Source: Fidelibacterota bacterium (GTDB lineage: Bacteria; Fidelibacterota; Marinisomatia; Marinisomatales; Marinisomataceae). From it: DNA of 33,483 bases. The position numbers and the translations under genes were made by a program. The DNA lies in assembly GCA_002701645.1 (NCBI GenBank), contig NZWP01000009.1:1-33483 (forward strand). The letters run 5' to 3'. This document shows positions 1 through 8,050 of this stretch, in pieces (positions within the stretch are counted from its first letter, which is position 1; each line of letters begins with the position of its first letter). The notes beneath the pieces are model-generated. The model ran no database searches and had not been told where the DNA came from. It worked only from the letters and a program-made list of their open reading frames with translations.

Positions 1-1
1 G

Positions 2-739
2 GTTGAAGATAAAACAAGAGACGTACAGTTCGATTGTACAGATTGTGATGTAGCAATTGCAACTATTACTGAAACCCATTCAGGAACATTCTATGCAAAA
101 GCATACAATAAAGAAACTCATGAAGAAATTGATTCTTTTGAGAAAGCTTTTAATGAAACTTTTGTAAAACAAGCACAACTTGAAAAGAAAGATAATGCTG
201 AAAATCCTGATGGATATGTATGGCGTATTACTGCTGTTAGCATTGGAACTGGTGGATCCGGATCAAAATTATCTGTTGATGAGGTACGAATTTATGCTCC
301 AATGGATTCTGATGAAGCAGTATATACCTTAAATGCCTCTGATACCAGCCTAATAGATAAAGAAAGCATGCCAAAGCTTGCTATTGGAGAATCTTTCCGT
401 ATTGAAGTAAGTGTTTCCAATAGCGATCCTGTTTTAGACTTCAGAAGTGGTGAAGCAGTAAATCTACACGTAGGAAAGCACAAAAAACATAAAGCACGAA
501 GAGGTCTTCGTGATGGGGTTCAAGCAGACGATGGAACAATAACATACGATAATGTATTCGTTAGACGTCTCAAAGTTCCTAAGGGGGCTGGTAGCGATTC
601 AAAACATAGACGTCCATTAAAGATGCATTTTAGTGTTTTAGACTTTGGTACTATGTTAGATTCTGATGTGGATTACCATTCTTCAGTATTGGCTTTTCCA
701 TTCCATGTGTACAATGAAGGAGATGATGCTCGCGGATAA
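2..739 (+). CDS. C-terminal part of a hypothetical protein (5' end outside window)
   Basis: The reading frame is open from the first complete codon at base 2 to the TAA at 737-739, giving about 245 residues of the C-terminus of a longer protein. I do not recognise a family. The fragment is hydrophilic and alternates short beta-prone stretches with acidic and lysine-rich turns. It has a CTDC pair near its beginning, a Gly/Ser-rich linker (GTGGSGSK) in the middle and a basic HKKHKARRG patch. It has no membrane segment. A methionine codon at 302 could suggest a shorter gene, but the same frame is clearly coding-like upstream, so I treat that methionine as internal. The frame stops 27 bases before a strong hairpin terminator, so this is probably the last gene of its transcript. 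Function unknown; confidence refers to its being coding. Confidence 0.75.
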   Translation, partial: VEDKTRDVQFDCTDCDVAIATITETHSGTFYAKAYNKETHEEIDSFEKAFNETFVKQAQLEKKDNAENPDGYVWRITAVSIGTGGSGSKLSVDEVRIYAPMDSDEAVYTLNASDTSLIDKESMPKLAIGESFRIEVSVSNSDPVLDFRSGEAVNLHVGKHKKHKARRGLRDGVQADDGTITYDNVFVRRLKVPKGAGSDSKHRRPLKMHFSVLDFGTMLDSDVDYHSSVLAFPFHVYNEGDDARG

Positions 740-766
740 TCTTTTTATCTCAATCTTATCAGATTA

Positions 767-798
767 AAAAAAGGGCTATAATTTTGTAGCCCTTTTTT
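767..798. terminator. Rho-independent terminator, probably bidirectional
   Basis: A perfect 12-bp inverted repeat, AAAAAAGGGCTA (767-778) and TAGCCCTTTTTT (787-798), is separated by an 8-base loop. It carries a T-run on the + strand and an A-run on the other side, so it can work in both directions. It lies between the end of the hypothetical gene (739) and the end of the convergent Kazal-like gene (817), where a shared terminator is expected. Confidence 0.85.
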
Positions 799-816
799 AT
801 TTATTAAAGTATTTTT

Positions 817-1029
817 TTAATCTAAATCAGCTTTTGTCCAAAATGTGACTCCATTTTTCTCAGCTTCACATGAATTCGAATATATTTGTTCATCACAGCC
901 TACTACTGGATCCCAAACTTCAGGACATAATATATTTGGATCTATACTACTTTCATCAATACAATTTTTTTCAATTATATCTTCACAACCAAATAAAAAT
1001 AATACAATGGTAAGATTTAAATATCGCAT
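817..1029 (-). CDS. Small Kazal-like lipoprotein
   Basis: This is a 70-residue protein with a short hydrophobic signal ending in a lipobox (LFLFGC, Cys15), so it is probably a lipoprotein. The mature part carries Cys23, Cys35, Cys45 and Cys54, enough for two disulfides. It contains a stretch matching the Kazal-type protease-inhibitor signature: DPVVGCD, then YSNSCEAEKNGV (family pattern roughly PVCGxDxxxYxNxCxAxxxGV). The first Cys of the classical PVCG is a Val here, but bacterial Kazal-like proteins often have a PVCGCD form, so the pattern is close. If functional it would act on the cell surface or in the periplasm, possibly inhibiting a serine protease; that role is inferred from family only. 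It is monocistronic, convergent with the upstream gene, and followed by tRNA-Ala on the other strand. A 63-codon frame on the + strand over the same bases has no recognisable content. Confidence 0.7.
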   Translation of the reverse strand: MRYLNLTIVLFLFGCEDIIEKNCIDESSIDPNILCPEVWDPVVGCDEQIYSNSCEAEKNGVTFWTKADLD

Positions 1030-1118
1030 AATTTAATTTACATAAAAATTGTATTTACATTTAATTTTATTAAATTGTTCAACTATGAAATTTTTTTAGA
1101 CACTTCAGACATAGAATT

Positions 1119-1191
1119 GGGGCTGTAGCTCAGTTGGTAGAGCGCGTGGATGGCATTCATGAGGTCGCAGGTTCAATCCCTGTCAGCTCCA
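1119..1191 (+). tRNA. tRNA-Ala (anticodon GGC)
   Basis: A complete cloverleaf can be drawn by hand. The acceptor GGGGCTG pairs with CAGCTCC (one G-U), the D stem GCTC with GAGC, and the anticodon stem CGTGG with TCATG. The seven-base loop ATGGCAT has anticodon GGC at 1152-1154. The T stem GCAGG pairs with CCTGT around TTCAATC. The discriminator is A at 1191. The 3' CCA is not encoded, so it must be added after transcription. Confidence 0.95.
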
Positions 1192-1272
1192 CTTAATATT
1201 TACTAGTGCAATGCTACTATTTTTTGATTAAAATGTTTGGTAATTATTTTTATAAATAAAAGAAGGAAAAAA

Positions 1273-1860
1273 ATGAAATTAACAAAAGAAGCAGTAAAAT
1301 CCTTTGTAGGAGCATTTGTAGTAACCGTTATAATTGGATCCATAGTTATATCATGGGATGATGGGGCGCTAAAGTCAGCTGGTAAATTTATGGGCGGAGA
1401 AGATAATGAACTTAGTGAATCTACAGGTGGAAAATTCTTTGGTAGAGGCGAAAGCGAATACTCAGGAAGACCGTTTGTTTTTTCAAACAGAGGTGAAGTT
1501 GAAATTTTAGAAAAATTCTTTGCTGATTACAATAATATGGATGGAGAAGCTGTTGCTGGATATTTTGCAGATGAGTGGACTTTTATGGCAGCCACCGGCG
1601 GAACTTCTCAAAGAACCAGCGAAGACATGAAATCTATCTTTGATAGTTTAGATTCTGTAACATGGACACCATTTTCTATGGTACCAGTTAAAATATATGA
1701 TACCGATCCAGCATCTGGTGTAACTGTTTATTCTGCTGAAAAAAGAGTCAACAAAGATGGAACAGTATGGGAAAAAGATCTAGTAGAATTATTCTTTTTT
1801 GACCTTGAAGGTAAAATTAGTGGCGTTGAACAATATGTTAGAGAGATTTCTGGTGAATAA
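1273..1860 (+). CDS. Membrane-anchored SnoaL/NTF2-like protein
   Basis: This is a 195-residue protein starting at MKLTKEAV. I chose this ATG over the in-frame ATG at 1237 because AGAAGGA at 1261-1267 sits at a good distance and the hydrophobic helix then lies right at the N-terminus. Residues about 10-28 form one membrane segment or uncleaved signal anchor. After a Gly/Ser/Glu-rich linker, the last ~120 residues look like a SnoaL/NTF2-like cone fold. They begin with a helix around FFADYNNMD, followed by YFADEW, a central strand segment, and a closing strand ending ISGVEQYVRE. NTF2-like folds serve as small enzymes or ligand-binding domains; no catalytic residues can be assigned. The 3' end overlaps the start of the following PHP gene by 8 bases, suggesting coupled translation. 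Confidence 0.75.
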   Translation: MKLTKEAVKSFVGAFVVTVIIGSIVISWDDGALKSAGKFMGGEDNELSESTGGKFFGRGESEYSGRPFVFSNRGEVEILEKFFADYNNMDGEAVAGYFADEWTFMAATGGTSQRTSEDMKSIFDSLDSVTWTPFSMVPVKIYDTDPASGVTVYSAEKRVNKDGTVWEKDLVELFFFDLEGKISGVEQYVREISGE

Positions 1861-2974
1861 TAGTAAAAACATCTTATTGATTATTAGTTGCTGTGCGATT
1901 CTAAATGCACAGCAACTATCTTCAAATCGAGAGATTACTTTTCCAGATCTTGATAATTATCTGACCTTAGTCTGTGATTTTCACACGCATAGCGTTTTTT
2001 CAGATGGAAGCGTCTGGCCTGACATACGCGTAGAGGAAGCTGAGCGAGATAACATTGATGTCTTAGCTGTGACAGAACACTTAGAATATCAACCACATAT
2101 TAGCGATATTCCACATCCTGATCGCAACCGATCTTACCAATTAGCAACAAAATACAGTAATAGTGATTTGTTAATAGTTAGTGGAGCAGAAATAACAAGA
2201 AGAATGCCTCTAGGACACGCCAATGCAATTTTTTTAGAAGATACGAATAAGTTACATAGTCCGGATGAAATTGCTGGTATTGTACCAAAAGATGATATGA
2301 GAGCTTTTAAGGAAGCAAATAAACAGAAAGCATTTGTTTTTTGGAATCATCCTACTTGGAGACAAAAACAATACGGAGATGTAGAAATCACAGAAATGCA
2401 CAAAACTCTGTTTAGCAAAAATTATTTACATGGAATAGAGGTAGTAAATGAGTTCGAATATTCTGAAGAATCATTACAGATAGCTTTAGACTATGATTTG
2501 ACTATTATTGGAAATTCAGATATTCATGGTTTGGTTGATTGGGATTATAATGTCTCAGAGGGAGGACATCGTCCTGTGACATTGGTTTTTGCCAAAGAGA
2601 AAAGTGAAAAAGCAATAAAGAAAGCTTTATTTAAAAAGCAAACTGTTGTTTGGAATAGGAACACTTTAATTGGTAGAGAAGAATGGTTACTGCCATTAAT
2701 TAATGCAAGTTTAGAAGTTGTGTCTGTGGAATATAAAAGAGATGCGGCTCATATAAGTATCAAGAATAAATCAGATGTTCGTTTTATATTAAAAAATAAT
2801 AGTAATTTTAATTTTTTTATTAATAGTGATTTAGTAGAAATTCCAGCTCAAGATACTATCAAGTTATCAGTAATAACAAAGGGAGTATTGGAATCATTTT
2901 TTTTAGAATTTGAGGTACAAAATGCTATTTCTGCACCGCGAAAACATCCTGTTATAAAACTTGAAGTTAAATAA
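1853..2974 (+). CDS. Secreted PHP-domain metallophosphoesterase (Sb-PDE-like)
   Basis: The PHP fold is recognised from CDFHTHSVFSDG (metal-binding H44 and H46, numbered from the GTG start), AVTEHLEY, a later FWNHPTWR and GNSDIHG. These give the His/Asp/Glu set that binds two or three metals and hydrolyses phosphoester bonds. The arrangement, with DNRSYQ-like, GAEITR and MPLGHAN segments, resembles the secreted Sb-PDE-type phosphodiesterases common in the FCB group. The last ~100 residues form a beta-rich accessory domain. I prefer the GTG at 1853, preceded by AGAGAG, because it places a cleavable signal peptide ending ...AILNAQ at the N-terminus. The in-frame ATGs at 1799 and 1835 would add residues before the hydrophobic core. 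The mature protein is about 353 residues and probably periplasmic. Its natural substrate is not evident. It overlaps the preceding gene by 8 bases. Confidence 0.82.
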   Translation: MNNSKNILLIISCCAILNAQQLSSNREITFPDLDNYLTLVCDFHTHSVFSDGSVWPDIRVEEAERDNIDVLAVTEHLEYQPHISDIPHPDRNRSYQLATKYSNSDLLIVSGAEITRRMPLGHANAIFLEDTNKLHSPDEIAGIVPKDDMRAFKEANKQKAFVFWNHPTWRQKQYGDVEITEMHKTLFSKNYLHGIEVVNEFEYSEESLQIALDYDLTIIGNSDIHGLVDWDYNVSEGGHRPVTLVFAKEKSEKAIKKALFKKQTVVWNRNTLIGREEWLLPLINASLEVVSVEYKRDAAHISIKNKSDVRFILKNNSNFNFFINSDLVEIPAQDTIKLSVITKGVLESFFLEFEVQNAISAPRKHPVIKLEVK

Positions 2975-3006
2975 ACAATTACAATGCAAGTTGCAAAGGT
3001 GAAGCG

Positions 3007-3624
3007 ATGAATAGAGGTGTTATAGGTTTAGTATTATTAACATTATTAGTGATAGGGGTATTATTTATGAGGTATGAAAAAGAAAATGATGTAGCAGTAA
3101 TTTCAACAAATTTTGGAGATATGGTGGTAGAATTTTATCCTGATATCGCTCCAATGCATGTCGAAAGTTTTGTGGCCTTAGTAAATGAAGAGTATTTCAA
3201 TGGTACTACATTTCATAGGGTAATTCCAGACTTTATGATTCAGGGAGGAGATCCTAATTCTAGAAATGAGAATAGAGCTACTCATGGTACGGGAGGTAGA
3301 GCAGGTAAATTCTTTGGTATTGGTAATGAAGAAGACCCAAGCACTTGGCTTATTCCTCAAGAATTCAGTGATACACCTCATGTGAAGGGGATATTATCAA
3401 TGGCAAGAACCAATGATCCTAATAGCGCTTCAAGTCAATTCTTTGTTTGTCATGGTAATCCAAATTTTTTAGATAATAATTATACTGTATTTGGTAAAGT
3501 TATAGAGGGATTAGACGTCATTGATCAAATTGCAACTGTTGCAAAAGATCAGAATGACAATCCACTTGAGAGAGTAGAAATGTCAGTTCGTATTGCTAAA
3601 AGAAGCGAAGTATTATCAGAATAA
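3007..3624 (+). CDS. Peptidyl-prolyl cis-trans isomerase, cyclophilin type, membrane-anchored
   Basis: This is a 205-residue protein with an N-terminal hydrophobic segment (residues about 5-21) followed by a full cyclophilin domain. Hallmarks are FHRVIPDFMIQGGDP, the GILSMAR segment and SASSQFFVCHGNPNFLD followed by the VFGKV closing strand. The catalytic Arg (in FHRVI) and the Gln/Phe pocket residues (QGG, SQFF) are present. Cyclophilins catalyse proline isomerisation during folding. The anchor suggests the domain acts in the periplasm on exported proteins. A 20-25 residue insertion rich in Gly, Arg and acidic residues (after the first catalytic motif, up to PQEFSD) is typical of the bacterial PpiA/B subgroup. 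It follows the PHP gene by 32 bases and ends 10 bases from the convergent patatin gene, with no obvious hairpin between them. Confidence 0.92.
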   Translation: MNRGVIGLVLLTLLVIGVLFMRYEKENDVAVISTNFGDMVVEFYPDIAPMHVESFVALVNEEYFNGTTFHRVIPDFMIQGGDPNSRNENRATHGTGGRAGKFFGIGNEEDPSTWLIPQEFSDTPHVKGILSMARTNDPNSASSQFFVCHGNPNFLDNNYTVFGKVIEGLDVIDQIATVAKDQNDNPLERVEMSVRIAKRSEVLSE

Positions 3625-3634
3625 ATTGCAGATT

Positions 3635-4435
3635 TTAAATAAATAGCTCACTTTCTACTAAAGATTTTTTCCCCTCTTCATAGCCAATATCAATTAGTTC
3701 TTTTGCTTTATGAAAATCCCAGCCTTTAAATTGATCTATTGGAGGTTCAATAAGCAAGTCTGGTTTATTAAGCTTAAAACTAAGGTGGGTAATATTGTTT
3801 AAAACAATTTTTGCTGAGCGGTCAATGATATCAATAATATTATATTTTTCATCTTTTTTTTCAGACGATTCTAATCCATAGAGATTTACTGCTATGGTAC
3901 AATCTGCACCCATCTTAATAACAGATTCTAGCGGTACAGGATCTATTAATCCACCATCAACACAAAGTGTATCATTTACATATGTAGGACTTAATACTCC
4001 CGGTATAGCAATGCTGGCTTTGATTGCATTAATTAAATCCCCAGAATTGCATTCTACTTTTTTATTTTTAACAATATCTGTTGCTACTGTGGTAAGAGGA
4101 ATGTTTAGCTCTTCAAATGTGGTGATATCGGTAAGCTTTTTAAAAGCTTTTATTACTTCATCGCCATTCATTACTGCCAATTTTGGATAAATCGGATCCA
4201 GCTTAAATAAAACATCTCTTATAAAACTATTCTTGCTTTTTATTTCTTCTTCGAATTGAGTAAGATTTCCAGATGCATATAAAGCTCCCATAAAAGATCC
4301 AATGCTAGTTCCAGATATAAAATCAATGGGGATTTTTAATTCATCGATGGCTTTGAGCACACCGATATGTGCATACCCTCGTGCAGCGCCACCACCTAAA
4401 GCTAATCCTATTTTAATGTTTTTCTTATGGTCCAT
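3635..4435 (-). CDS. Patatin-like phospholipase (RssA/NTE family)
   Basis: This is a 266-residue protein with the complete patatin catalytic set. It has an oxyanion-hole Gly-rich loop GLALGGGAARGYAHIG near the N-terminus, the nucleophile elbow GTSIG (GxSxG) about 25 residues later, and the catalytic Asp in VDGGLIDPVP. It lacks a signal peptide, so it probably acts on the cytoplasmic side as a lipid acyl hydrolase; the substrate cannot be told. Its size and motif spacing match the compact bacterial RssA-type branch rather than the larger multidomain forms. It is transcribed divergently from the oligopeptidase gene, with a 97-base AT-rich interval between them. Confidence 0.9.
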   Translation of the reverse strand: MDHKKNIKIGLALGGGAARGYAHIGVLKAIDELKIPIDFISGTSIGSFMGALYASGNLTQFEEEIKSKNSFIRDVLFKLDPIYPKLAVMNGDEVIKAFKKLTDITTFEELNIPLTTVATDIVKNKKVECNSGDLINAIKASIAIPGVLSPTYVNDTLCVDGGLIDPVPLESVIKMGADCTIAVNLYGLESSEKKDEKYNIIDIIDRSAKIVLNNITHLSFKLNKPDLLIEPPIDQFKGWDFHKAKELIDIGYEEGKKSLVESELFI

Positions 4436-4518
4436 TTAGTATTATATGAATAATTAATAATAAAAAAGTAAAAAATATTCTTTAATTAAATTAACTTTTT
4501 ATTGAAATATAACAAAAC

Positions 4519-4524
4519 AAGGAA
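4519..4524 (+). promoter_or_regulatory. Ribosome binding site of the M3 peptidase gene
   Basis: AAGGAA sits eight bases upstream of the ATG at 4533. It is one of the few clear Shine-Dalgarno sequences in this window and supports the chosen start. Confidence 0.6.
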
Positions 4525-4532
4525 TTTTAGAT

Positions 4533-6398
4533 ATGTTCTTTAGACTAATTATTATTTACTTTCTTTTTATGGTATCATGTTCACAAAATGATTCAAATAC
4601 TACCTCTCTAGAGGTTCCATTAAGATCTGAAATCGATGTTAAATATAAATGGGATTTAACCGCAGTTTATGAAACAGATGATGCGTGGGAGGTTCAGTTA
4701 GAAGAGCTTAAATCTCTTTATCCTGATATAGCAAATTATAGAGGAAAAATATTATCAAATCCAAAAATTTTTCTTGAGTCAATCAAGTTAGACGAGGAGA
4801 TTAACCAGTCTTTTGGAAAATTGTATCATTACGCTTCAAACTCTTTAAATGCTGACCTTACTAATGAAAAGTATCAAGAGATGGTTCAAAGATTAAGAAA
4901 TGTAGGAATCAAAGCAGGTGAACTAAGCGCATATTATATCCCAGAAATTCTTGAATCTGACCATAGTGTTATTGAAGATTTGATGAATCAAGAACCTGAA
5001 TTAAGGGTTTATAAAAAAAGCTTCAAAGATTTATATCTATCTAAACCATATATTTTGTCAGAAGAAGAAGAAAAAATTCTTACAATGGCAGGAAAATTGA
5101 CAGGAGTTCCAAGTGAGGCTTTTGATATTATGAGAGCCACTGATTTTAAATGGGGTACGTTTGAAGACGAAAATGGCAATGAATTAACCATGTCTCCTGG
5201 AAGATATGGAAAATATGCTGGATCAACGGACAGAAGGGTGAGAGAGGATATGTATAAAGAATTATATGTCCCTTTTAAGGGTTCGATTAATACAATATCA
5301 GTTTTAATGAAAGGTAATGTTGAAGGTGATATTTTCTACTCTAGAGCTAGGGGTTACGAAAATACCTTAGAGGCAAAAATGAAGAATTCAGGTATATCAA
5401 CAGAGATATACAAGAACCTCATTAATAGTGTTAATGATAATCTTCAACCATTGCATAGATGGGCTGCATTAAAGGCAAAATATTTAGGATTAGAAAAGAT
5501 TAAGCCATTCGATACTTATGCACCTTTATCTGAGTTTTCACGTGAATACACCTACGAAGAAGCACAGGCAATCGTTAAAGAAGCTTTATTGCCTCTTGGA
5601 GAGGAAATTCAACAGATTACAGATATGATGTATAATGAAAACTTAATTGATGTATTTGAGAATCAAGGAAAAGAGAGTGGTGCTTATATGTCATCTACTT
5701 GGGGACTATCTCCGAGGATTAAATTAAACTTTTCAGGGAGCTTGGATGACGTCTTTACTTTAGCTCATGAACTAGGTCATGCTTACCATTCATATTTGAG
5801 TCAAAAGCATCAACCATACCCCTATTATGATTATGATACTTTCAATGCAGAAGTGGCATCTGTTACTACAGAGTCTCTTTTGATGGATTATTTATTAGCT
5901 AATGCAAAAAATAATCAAGAAAAAGCTGTTCTTATCCAAAAGTATATCCAAGATATTGGATCAACATATTATAGGCAGGCACGTTTTGCTGAGTTTGAGT
6001 TAACAATACATGAAGCGGCTGAAAATGGGGAAATCTTAACTGAAGATTATCTCACAAACACTTTTGGAGATATATATAGTAAATATTGGGGTCCTAGCAT
6101 GGAAATTACAGAGGAAGAAGCCTATTCTTGGTCTCGTATACCTCATTTTTATTATAACTACTATGTATATGCATATGCCACATCATTTGCTGCTGGTGAA
6201 AAAGTATCTGAACGAGTTAAAAACGAAGGACAAACAGGAATTGATGGTTTTATCTCCTTCTTGTCAAGTGGAAGTTCAGATTATCCTGTTGAATTGCTAG
6301 AATTGACAGGAGTAGATATGACTACCTCTGAACCGTTTGAAGCAGTATCACGTAAAATGAATTTTTTAATGAATGAATTGGAAACAATTCTTAAATAG
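4533..6398 (+). CDS. pepF: Oligoendopeptidase F family (M3) peptidase, lipoprotein
   Basis: This is a 621-residue protein of the M3B oligopeptidase family. The zinc site is intact: HELGH at residues 412-416, with the third ligand Glu440 (FNAEVAS) 28 residues later. Other family signatures are the LTAVYETDDAW start of the mature protein, the APLSEF segment and the C-terminal ARFAEFE and YYNYYVYAYATS helices. Family members cut short peptides of roughly 6-17 residues. Unlike cytoplasmic PepF, this protein begins with a hydrophobic stretch ending in a lipobox-like FMVSC followed by Ser/Asn-rich residues, so it is probably a lipoprotein acting in the envelope. It heads an operon with the PepSY protein (2-base gap) and the UshA-like protein. 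Confidence 0.92.
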   Translation: MFFRLIIIYFLFMVSCSQNDSNTTSLEVPLRSEIDVKYKWDLTAVYETDDAWEVQLEELKSLYPDIANYRGKILSNPKIFLESIKLDEEINQSFGKLYHYASNSLNADLTNEKYQEMVQRLRNVGIKAGELSAYYIPEILESDHSVIEDLMNQEPELRVYKKSFKDLYLSKPYILSEEEEKILTMAGKLTGVPSEAFDIMRATDFKWGTFEDENGNELTMSPGRYGKYAGSTDRRVREDMYKELYVPFKGSINTISVLMKGNVEGDIFYSRARGYENTLEAKMKNSGISTEIYKNLINSVNDNLQPLHRWAALKAKYLGLEKIKPFDTYAPLSEFSREYTYEEAQAIVKEALLPLGEEIQQITDMMYNENLIDVFENQGKESGAYMSSTWGLSPRIKLNFSGSLDDVFTLAHELGHAYHSYLSQKHQPYPYYDYDTFNAEVASVTTESLLMDYLLANAKNNQEKAVLIQKYIQDIGSTYYRQARFAEFELTIHEAAENGEILTEDYLTNTFGDIYSKYWGPSMEITEEEAYSWSRIPHFYYNYYVYAYATSFAAGEKVSERVKNEGQTGIDGFISFLSSGSSDYPVELLELTGVDMTTSEPFEAVSRKMNFLMNELETILK

Positions 6399-6400
6399 CT

Positions 6401-6913
6401 TTGAAATTAAGTAAGAAAATAAGACAAATTCATTACTGGATTTCTCCGTTTATTATTATCCCTGTCATACTAATATTTACAACGGGGGTATTATTACAAC
6501 TGAAGAAACAATCGAATTGGATTCAGCCTAGTATAGAAAAGGTGAGTACTAATAAGCCTACTATGCTTATGAGTTATTTGGAAGCAGCAAAGAGTGTACC
6601 TGAGGCAGAGATTGAATCGTGGGATGATATAAATCGTATTGATATTCGTCCAGATAAAGGAATTGCAAAAATTAGATCAAAAAATCATTGGGAAATACAA
6701 ATAGACAGTGAGACAGCTGAAGTTTTCTCTGTTAATTATAGAAGATCCGATATTATCGAATCGGTACATGATGGCTCTTTTTTTACAGATTATGTAAAGT
6801 TTGGCTGGTTTCTACCTGCTGGAATACTTTTGATTGTTGTTAGTATATCAGGCATTTATATGTTCTTGTTACCATTGATGATTAGAAATAAAAGGGGTAG
6901 ATTGAAAAAATGA
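6401..6913 (+). CDS. PepSY-type membrane protein with TTG start
   Basis: This is a 170-residue protein beginning with a TTG codon only two bases after the peptidase stop. No good Shine-Dalgarno is visible, so translation is probably coupled. It has a first membrane helix (about residues 12-33, after KIRQIHYWISP), then a ~90-residue periplasmic part with PepSY-like character (an IDIRPDKGIAKIRSKNHWEIQID beta-hairpin segment and an EVFSVNYRRSD turn), and a second helix (about 137-158) ending in a basic tail. This is the usual design of small PepSY-associated TM proteins, sometimes linked to peptidase inhibition or redox/metal membrane proteins. Sitting next to an M3 peptidase is suggestive, since PepSY domains are proposed to inhibit peptidases, but that is inference. 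It overlaps the next gene by 4 bases (ATGA). Confidence 0.75.
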   Translation: MKLSKKIRQIHYWISPFIIIPVILIFTTGVLLQLKKQSNWIQPSIEKVSTNKPTMLMSYLEAAKSVPEAEIESWDDINRIDIRPDKGIAKIRSKNHWEIQIDSETAEVFSVNYRRSDIIESVHDGSFFTDYVKFGWFLPAGILLIVVSISGIYMFLLPLMIRNKRGRLKK

Positions 6914-8025
6914 AAAAAATCTTTATAGTAATATTATTTAGTATTTTGTTTGCACAAAACGAAGATACGGTTCAAAAAACACATAACATTTCTCTTGTAG
7001 CTACATCAAACGTATTTGCAGAATATTATGACTGCGGCTGTCCAAAAGCTCCATTAGGAGGGCTTGCAAGAAAAGCATTCTTTTTTAAAAATATGATGTC
7101 AGAAAGAGAACCCCTTCTTGTCGATGCGGGGAATACATTTTTTTCACATGGAGTTATTAACCCTGATGGCTTAAAAACAAATCATAAAAAATATAAAGCC
7201 GAAAACTTTGTCGATGCTCTTGAGTTTATCGGTTATGATGTTATAAATATTGGATCAAATGATTTTAAGTTAGGAGAAAGTTTTCTTCAAAGTATTACCT
7301 CTGAATCGTCAATAAACTTTATATCAGCAAATTTATATGATAAGAGTACAGATCAACTACTATTTACGCCTTATCATGTTCTTGAAGAAGATGGTGTTAA
7401 AATTGGATTTATAGGGTTGAGCGAAGCAACCAGATATGAATCTATTGTTAATAAAAATTTTATATCTGAGGGTAATAAATATATTGATATAGTAAATCCA
7501 GAAGTAGATATTGTAGTTTTATTAATAGATCTTAGTTCAAGTAATGGAATAGATCTTTCTAATGCCTTTCCTAAAGCAGATTATATCTTCTTAAGTGGAG
7601 TAACTAAAAGAACTGAACCTAGAAGTAAACAAGCTCAAGATGGTCCACGAGTATATTCTACTGGTATTCAAGGAAAGCACCTGAGTATTGTTGATATAAG
7701 AATAAAAGATATAAATAAGGCCGTAGAAGATGTCTCAGCGCCATTTAGTCGCCTTCAAGAGATAGACTTCCGCCTAAAGAAATTACAAGCCGCTGATCCG
7801 TCAAAATCACTAGAAGAAATTTATGCTAATCAACCTAATGTTCTTGGCTTGATAATAAAATATCAAAAAGAAGCATTTGAGCTAGGTCAGTCTTTAGGAA
7901 AATATGGAGATCGTAGTATATTTTTTAGCGTTCCTCTATCACCAACTATTCCTGACGATAAAGATGTTGCAGCCTTGATTCAAAAGATAGCAAATAACGC
8001 AGATTTTTCTTTTGAAAAACCATAA
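6910..8025 (+). CDS. Secreted UshA-like metallophosphoesterase-fold protein with eroded metal site
   Basis: This is a 371-residue protein with a signal peptide ending ...ILFAQ. The overall order matches the N-terminal domain of 5'-nucleotidase/UshA proteins: a first strand (SLVATSN), the LGGLARK motif, DAGN (residues 72-75), GSND (115-118), and later strands VKIGFIGLS and VDIVVLL. The usual metal ligands are changed. DxH in the first strand is replaced by S33-N34-V35, GD is DAGN, and GNHE is GSND. It carries a Cys-Gly-Cys (42-44) just before the GGLAR motif, as in a branch of UshA-like proteins noted for Cys (or selenocysteine) at that position. It lacks the C-terminal nucleotidase domain. 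Activity cannot be assumed. It is last in the operon, overlapping the PepSY gene by ATGA. Confidence 0.75.
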   Translation: MKKIFIVILFSILFAQNEDTVQKTHNISLVATSNVFAEYYDCGCPKAPLGGLARKAFFFKNMMSEREPLLVDAGNTFFSHGVINPDGLKTNHKKYKAENFVDALEFIGYDVINIGSNDFKLGESFLQSITSESSINFISANLYDKSTDQLLFTPYHVLEEDGVKIGFIGLSEATRYESIVNKNFISEGNKYIDIVNPEVDIVVLLIDLSSSNGIDLSNAFPKADYIFLSGVTKRTEPRSKQAQDGPRVYSTGIQGKHLSIVDIRIKDINKAVEDVSAPFSRLQEIDFRLKKLQAADPSKSLEEIYANQPNVLGLIIKYQKEAFELGQSLGKYGDRSIFFSVPLSPTIPDDKDVAALIQKIANNADFSFEKP

Positions 8026-8050
8026 TTTTGTTTTATTATGAACCACACAT

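Noticed and set aside
845-1036. 63-codon open frame on the + strand opposite the Kazal-like gene
   Set aside because: It is antisense to a protein with a clear lipobox and Kazal pattern, and its own product has no recognisable motif.
3894-4190. 98-codon + strand frame inside the patatin gene
   Set aside because: It is antisense to the catalytic half of the patatin protein, where the DGG motif lies. The frame is a shadow.
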